From Moduliflexus sp964602655 (lineage in GTDB: Bacteria > Moduliflexota > Moduliflexia > Moduliflexales > Moduliflexaceae), in contig CAZRSF010000006.1 of the NCBI GenBank assembly GCA_964602655.1, positions 1 through 64,000 of the forward strand: 64,000 nucleotides of DNA. The letters are read 5' to 3'. The notes beneath the pieces are model-generated. The model was not told the origin of the DNA and made no database searches. It worked only from the letters and a program-made list of their open reading frames with translations. This document shows positions 59,630 to 64,000 of the stretch, piece by piece. The position numbers were made by a program, and so were the translations under genes. The stretch's first letter is position 1, and every line of letters begins with the position of its first letter.

Positions 59630-61228
59630 ATGGATGAGAAAAATGAACAGCAGTTTGCGCGTCGGGTGTTTATCGCATCGTTAGCCTATCTTGCCATGCC
59701 GTATGGAATCTTTATTCTCGGGTATTTACGATGGTATGCCGCGCTGCTCGCCCTGAGCGCACTGCTCGCCGGATGCTGGCTTTCTTTTTCACGCAGTTCT
59801 GTTCAGTTTGAACAAGGCGCTGTTTCAATCACCAAAAAGCAAGGCATGGGCGTGTTGCTTGTGGCATTCGCATTGCTAATAATATCTGGCGTTGGCGGCT
59901 ACGGTTTTCAAGATGGCGATTGGTATAAACACGACGCGATTCTGTCTGCCTTGATTCGTCATGAATGGCCGGTGGCGTACAGTTTCAAGATGCCTTCGCC
60001 CCAGGCGATAACGCATGTTCCGCTGATCTATTACACCGCGTATTATCTTCCTGCTGCGGTAATTGGAAAAATTTTCGGGTGGTTTTGGGCGAATCAGGCG
60101 TTTTTTCTCTGGACGTACCTCGGCGTATGTCTGGCAATCTGCTGGTTTTTTCTTCTCGTCGGAAAATATAGAAATGGTCTGTTGGCAGTCTTTTTCGCGT
60201 TTTCAGGCTTCGACGTGATCGGTATCGCGGTCTTGCGAAAATTCTTCCTACAAGAACCGTTAAGCATTGTCCACTGGTTTCATATCGAGCGTTGGGCTGG
60301 AAACTGGGAGTATCCGTCGCATATGACCTCCATTTTCTGGTCGCCGAATCAGGGGATATGCGCCTGGATCGTCAGTGGAATGGTGTTGTACGAATTCTTG
60401 TATGCCAAACAAAGACATCATCTGCTGTTTCTGCTGAGTCTGACGGTGTTCTGGTCGCCCTTTGTGACATTAGGATTCCTTCCATTTTTAGTCGGCGAAT
60501 TGTTATTCGAACAGCAGCCGTTTCTTCGAAAAGTTCGCGCCTATTTCTCGATGAGCGCGCTCTGCGGGCTGGTGTTGATTCTGGTGTTCGGACTCTTTTA
60601 TGCGTCGAAATTTTACCCGTCTCCGGTGCCTTTTTCCCCAGTAGAACAGGGAACGATTTTTTCTTCGCCAGCCTTTCCAGGTCTGTTCTGGTACGAAACA
60701 TTGGCATTGCTTGTCCTGTTCTGTGTGCTTGAATACGGCGTGTTTGCGCTGTTGATTCGGCAAAGTCGTCTTCCGTTGAATCCGATAGAGCGACGCATAT
60801 TCTGGGTGTCTGTCGGGGTCTTGAGCCTCCTCCCATTTTTTCGGTACGGCTTTTGGAATGATTTGGTGATGCGCGTCTCGCTTCCGTCCCTTTTCTTTAT
60901 TGCGGTGTTTCTTGCGCGCGCCTTATACGCTGTCACCACGTCAGCGAGAATGCGCGGATTGATCGTGGCCGCGCTCGTTATTGGGGCGCTGAATGTCGTC
61001 GTGGAGGTCAAGCGGCATGTTGTCGAAACATATCGGACGGGAACGCTGTATACGCTGCCCAGTCTCGAAGTGTTGTACGATATTCCTGATACGAAGATGA
61101 TTCCGTCGTTTTTTACGCAATATATCGGCAGCGCGGAGAGTCCGTTTTTTACATATCTGGCAAAACCGCCTATGCCGTCTCCTCCCAACGAAATCCTCTC
61201 GGTGACAACGACAGAAAGGAAACCGTAA
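59630..61228 (+). CDS. Polytopic membrane protein, glycosyltransferase-C-like
   Basis: A 532-residue protein with about eleven hydrophobic helices. The first external loop holds DGDWYKHDAIL and HEWPVAYSF (about residues 88-120), which resembles the acidic loop of lipid-linked-sugar glycosyltransferases (GT-C fold). I cannot assign a family with certainty. The next gene, for a YfhO-like protein, overlaps its stop by one base (TAATG). Both may modify pilin or surface polysaccharide; the pilin genes lie just upstream but end with a terminator, so a joint transcript is not implied. Confidence 0.6.
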   Translation: MDEKNEQQFARRVFIASLAYLAMPYGIFILGYLRWYAALLALSALLAGCWLSFSRSSVQFEQGAVSITKKQGMGVLLVAFALLIISGVGGYGFQDGDWYKHDAILSALIRHEWPVAYSFKMPSPQAITHVPLIYYTAYYLPAAVIGKIFGWFWANQAFFLWTYLGVCLAICWFFLLVGKYRNGLLAVFFAFSGFDVIGIAVLRKFFLQEPLSIVHWFHIERWAGNWEYPSHMTSIFWSPNQGICAWIVSGMVLYEFLYAKQRHHLLFLLSLTVFWSPFVTLGFLPFLVGELLFEQQPFLRKVRAYFSMSALCGLVLILVFGLFYASKFYPSPVPFSPVEQGTIFSSPAFPGLFWYETLALLVLFCVLEYGVFALLIRQSRLPLNPIERRIFWVSVGVLSLLPFFRYGFWNDLVMRVSLPSLFFIAVFLARALYAVTTSARMRGLIVAALVIGALNVVVEVKRHVVETYRTGTLYTLPSLEVLYDIPDTKMIPSFFTQYIGSAESPFFTYLAKPPMPSPPNEILSVTTTERKP

Positions 61229-63696
61229 TGGCTCGACCAGGCATCAAAACGATTCTCAAAGAAAAAGAATGGTGGGGATTGGTCGGGATGTGGCTGCTGT
61301 ATTGCTATCGCCCTCTCTTTTTAAACGAGACCTTTTTTTTTCGCGATCTCTGCTATATTTCCTTTCCCAAACGAAAGCATCTGCTGGAATTGATCATGTC
61401 GGGTCAATTCCCGCTCTGGGATCCCTACCTGCATGGCGGCCATCCCTTTTTTGCGGCGATTGTGAATGCCGTCTTTTATCCGACGACAGTTCTGTATCTG
61501 TTTCTTCCATTAGTCAAAGCGTTTAATGTGGCGATTGTGCTCGATTTTCTCGGTTGCTCGCTGTTTGCCTATTTCTGCGGTCGCATTCTCGGTTTGCGGC
61601 GCATCTCGAGCGTGATTGTCGGCGTGATCTATGGCTGTTGCGGAAATATCCTTTCCCTTGGCGATCAACTCCGTTTCTTCGGCATGACGCAGATGCCGTT
61701 ACTGTTGGCAGGCTGGCATCTTTTTCTGACGGAACGCAAACGACGATGGTTCGCGCTGACGGTTCTGGTGGGCATGGCGCAGGTGTTGCGCGGCGCGCCG
61801 GAAGTCAATGTGATGAGCCTGCTTTTTCTGTTGGGATGGTCGTTCGTGTTTCCGTTTCCGATAGCGCGTTCCAAGAGAATCGTCGCCTGGCTGCTGCTTG
61901 GCGCGTGTATTCTTGGCCTCTCCGCATTTCAAATCGTCCCCACCATCGAGGCGATTACTCAATCGTCGCGCGGCGGCGCAGGCGTCCAGTATGGCATTTT
62001 TACGCAATGGTCGTTGCATCCGCGCGTGCTGCCGGAATTGATCTTCCCCGAATTTCGAGGCTATACCGACCGGCTGCCGTACAATGTCAATTTTTGGGGC
62101 GGGGATATTGGCGATAAAGGCTACCCGTATTTTTTAAGCCTCTATTTCGGCTGCGTGACGCTGGCGCTGGCGACGCTCGGCGCATTGGGGCATTCTTCCG
62201 ATCACCGTCTGCCTGCGAGAGCGAGAGGATTTCTCTGCGGAACGATTCTGCTGGCATTTTTCTTAGCTTTCGGGCGGTTTCTGCCGACATTCGAATGGTT
62301 GTATCATGCGATTCCGCTGATTCGCATTTTCCGGTATCCGATCAAATTTTTGCTGGCCGCGATTTTTCCGATAGCTCTGCTTGCCGGGTATGGCGCAGAG
62401 CATGTCTGTTCGGAAGAGATGGCTCTTGCCTTCGTTAAGCGGGGATCGAAACGGTTGTCCGCCGTATTATGGGGGATAGCTGTCGCGCTCGGAATGATGA
62501 CGTTCGCGTTTTGGCAGATCGAGCCTGTCGCCAATGCGTTACAGCGCTTTTTTTTCAAGAAAACCGGAGCGCTCATTCATCAAGGCGTGACGGATTCGCT
62601 CATGCATGCGTCCGGGATATGGCTGTTATTTACGTTGCTCTATCATTTGGCGATAACCCGGCGAAGACGCTGGCATCAATGGGCGCTTGCCGGAATTGTC
62701 ATGCTCGATTTGCTTGTCGCCGGAAAGCGAGTGAATCCTGTCGCGCCAGCCGCGTTTTTCACGGATGAACCGCCGGTCGTCGCGCTCGTTCGCGAGCATA
62801 TCGGCGATGGCAAGCTATTTCGCACGGAAGACCCGCTGCCGCAGATGTTCTATATTACGCCGGATGAAAAATTTCCCGTGCCGCCGGATCATATCATGTG
62901 GCTCTATCGCTGGCAATTAGAGGTCTTGCGGATGTATTCAGCCGGGATGTATAATATTCCGGTCATCTTTCATGACGATTACGATCTGTTTGCGCAAGTG
63001 CGCTTAGTCACGCTCAAAGAATTGCTCGCCTCGCTTCCCTGGCCTCAGCGCTTGCCGCTGCTTTCGGCCAGTGGCGTGTCGCTGATTCTTTCGGCGGAAA
63101 ATATCCGAATTTCCGGCGCGCAAAAGGTCGCAACCATTCCGAATCTGAGCGATACGCCCGTGCATCTGTATCAATTGAAAGACGCGGCTTCCCGCGCCAG
63201 GATTGCGCCCTTGTGGAAAATGGCCGCATCGGATAAGGAGGCGTTAGACTTGATGTTGCGACCGGACTACGATCCTCGCCTGCATGTCGTGTTGCAAACG
63301 CCCTCGCCTGAGCTTTTTGCGTTGCCCTGGTCACGAGGACTTCAAGCCGCCGATGCGGTGAAAAAAGAACCGCGACCGTGTGCGCAACCGCTGCAAGCAA
63401 CGGTGGTGACAACAGAAAAAAAGAACAATTCCACGTCATACGAAGTCTCGTCGAATTGCGACGGCTATCTTGTCTTTTCGGAACAATATTATCCCGGCTG
63501 GCATGTCAAGATTGATGGGATCGCTCAGCCTATTCTGCGAGCAAATTACGCGTTTTCAGCGGTTTTACTTGACGCCGGAAAGCACGATGTTGTCCGTTAC
63601 TATCTGCCTGATTCTTTCCTGATTGGGATCGTAATTTCAGCGTTAACCGCAGGAGTGTTGTGTGTGATCGCGTCGCTGAAATCGGAAATCGTCTGA
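61228..63696 (+). CDS. YfhO-family membrane protein
   Basis: An 822-residue protein with about thirteen hydrophobic helices in its first 500 residues and a C-terminal beta-rich domain (about 560-790). YfhO-type marks are FFRDLCYISFP, FPLWDPYLHGGHPFFA (about 55-75), and, near the end, YLVFSEQYYPGWHVKIDG followed by NYAFSAVLLDAGKHDVV. The last helix (about 793-815) closes the protein. Members of this family are GT-C-like and are linked to glycosylation of lipoteichoic acid or other surface polymers. It starts one base inside the stop of the previous gene. Confidence 0.8.
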   Translation: MARPGIKTILKEKEWWGLVGMWLLYCYRPLFLNETFFFRDLCYISFPKRKHLLELIMSGQFPLWDPYLHGGHPFFAAIVNAVFYPTTVLYLFLPLVKAFNVAIVLDFLGCSLFAYFCGRILGLRRISSVIVGVIYGCCGNILSLGDQLRFFGMTQMPLLLAGWHLFLTERKRRWFALTVLVGMAQVLRGAPEVNVMSLLFLLGWSFVFPFPIARSKRIVAWLLLGACILGLSAFQIVPTIEAITQSSRGGAGVQYGIFTQWSLHPRVLPELIFPEFRGYTDRLPYNVNFWGGDIGDKGYPYFLSLYFGCVTLALATLGALGHSSDHRLPARARGFLCGTILLAFFLAFGRFLPTFEWLYHAIPLIRIFRYPIKFLLAAIFPIALLAGYGAEHVCSEEMALAFVKRGSKRLSAVLWGIAVALGMMTFAFWQIEPVANALQRFFFKKTGALIHQGVTDSLMHASGIWLLFTLLYHLAITRRRRWHQWALAGIVMLDLLVAGKRVNPVAPAAFFTDEPPVVALVREHIGDGKLFRTEDPLPQMFYITPDEKFPVPPDHIMWLYRWQLEVLRMYSAGMYNIPVIFHDDYDLFAQVRLVTLKELLASLPWPQRLPLLSASGVSLILSAENIRISGAQKVATIPNLSDTPVHLYQLKDAASRARIAPLWKMAASDKEALDLMLRPDYDPRLHVVLQTPSPELFALPWSRGLQAADAVKKEPRPCAQPLQATVVTTEKKNNSTSYEVSSNCDGYLVFSEQYYPGWHVKIDGIAQPILRANYAFSAVLLDAGKHDVVRYYLPDSFLIGIVISALTAGVLCVIASLKSEIV

Positions 63697-63744
63697 GTAT
63701 TGTCTTGTAAGCGTCCTTGTTTGCTTAACAGAGGAGAATATCGC

Positions 63745-64000
63745 ATGAAAGAACATGTTCGAAACGCGGTGATTGCCAAAGTCTTGTTTTTGTTTTCAGG
63801 TCTGATTTCGTTGACGTTTCAAATCATCTGGCTGAAAAAACTTGTCCTGGTTTTCGGGAATACCGTCTGGGCGGTCAGTACGTTAGTGACGACGTTCATG
63901 GCAGGGTTGGCGCTCGGAAGCTGGCTTTTGGGGCGCGTTGCCGACCGCGTCAAACAGCCGCTACGGTGGTATGGCGTCTTAGAAGGCGCAATCGGCGCGT
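63745..64000 (+). CDS. MFS/spermidine-synthase-like membrane protein (partial)
   Basis: The first 85 residues of a gene cut by the window end. GAGGAGAA lies before the ATG. The pattern FSGLISLTFQIIWLKKLVLVFGNTVWAVSTLV, then AGLALGSWLLGRVADR and LRWYGVLEGAIG, is that of proteins with an MFS-type membrane part and a C-terminal spermidine-synthase-like domain. The second part is not visible. It follows the YfhO-like gene by 48 bp. Confidence 0.75.
   Translation, partial: MKEHVRNAVIAKVLFLFSGLISLTFQIIWLKKLVLVFGNTVWAVSTLVTTFMAGLALGSWLLGRVADRVKQPLRWYGVLEGAIGA

Noticed and set aside
1..64000. CRISPR arrays, tRNA or rRNA genes, prophage genes
   Set aside because: No regularly spaced direct repeats, no tRNA-like cloverleaf or rRNA sequence in the intergenic regions, and no phage structural genes were seen by reading. 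A tRNA scan would be needed to rule out tRNAs firmly.

Overview
The window reads as about 64 kb of chromosome from a Gram-negative, carbohydrate-using, surface-motile bacterium. Evidence for an outer membrane is indirect: a SurA-type N-terminal domain, periplasmic binding proteins (one with a lipobox) and a type IV pilus set. Sigma-54 is clearly used, with two NtrC-family activators and three good -24/-12 promoters. The mixture of ABC sugar importers, GntR/LacI regulators, many multidomain sensors and deltaproteobacterial-style pil genes would suit the candidate phylum Modulibacteria (KSB3) or another deep Gram-negative lineage. That placement is inference; no rRNA or universal marker is present.

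Layout. 1-8.6 kb: alpha-glucoside uptake and use (GntR/AraR-type regulator, MalG and MalF permeases, binding protein, LacI regulator, GH13 alpha-glucosidase), with LacI-type palindromes in the AT-rich 4 kb intergenic region and no ATPase gene. 8.7-9.5 kb: a small acidic protein and a carboxymuconolactone decarboxylase family protein. 9.8-19.8 kb: a large membrane sensor that stops after its GAF domain, a scarred AT-rich stretch (dehydrogenase remnant, membrane SGNH hydrolase, MITE-like element), then a 1521-residue GAF/hybrid histidine kinase with three receivers and a separate single-domain response regulator. 19.9-29.1 kb: TrmO-like methyltransferase, FGGY sugar kinase, a cytoplasmic sugar-binding/GAF/PAS/SpoIIE phosphatase fusion, an SGNH arylesterase, a DUF4124 protein, a fucose-isomerase-like protein and a SurA-N protein. 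29.3-35.4 kb: a secreted C-terminally anchored protein, an Lgt-like protein, an MCP without an external sensor domain, and a GHKL/STAS/histidine kinase partner-switching cluster.

35.5-45.3 kb is a self-contained pentose-type system. A lipoprotein sugar-binding protein, a sensor kinase and an NtrC-type activator form one plus-strand operon. It converges on a minus-strand operon of binding protein, two permeases, one ATPase and a D-lyxose isomerase. The transport operon has a well-spaced sigma-54 promoter with a pair of tandem 16-bp palindromes 135-185 bp upstream, so the signalling operon probably controls it.

45.4-50.6 kb: an acidic coiled-coil protein, a second GH13 alpha-glucosidase, tag (3-methyladenine glycosylase) and an orphan selA. 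50.8-59.5 kb: pilB-pilT-pilC-pilS-pilR and two pilin genes, each pilin with its own sigma-54 promoter, TTGTCA boxes and intrinsic terminator. 59.6-64 kb: two large polytopic membrane proteins (the second YfhO-like) and the start of an MFS/spermidine-synthase-like protein cut by the window end.

The most notable features are the sugar-binding/SpoIIE fusion, the predicted sigma-54 circuit for the pentose operon, the twin pilin promoters, and the rearranged region around the transmitter-less sensor.
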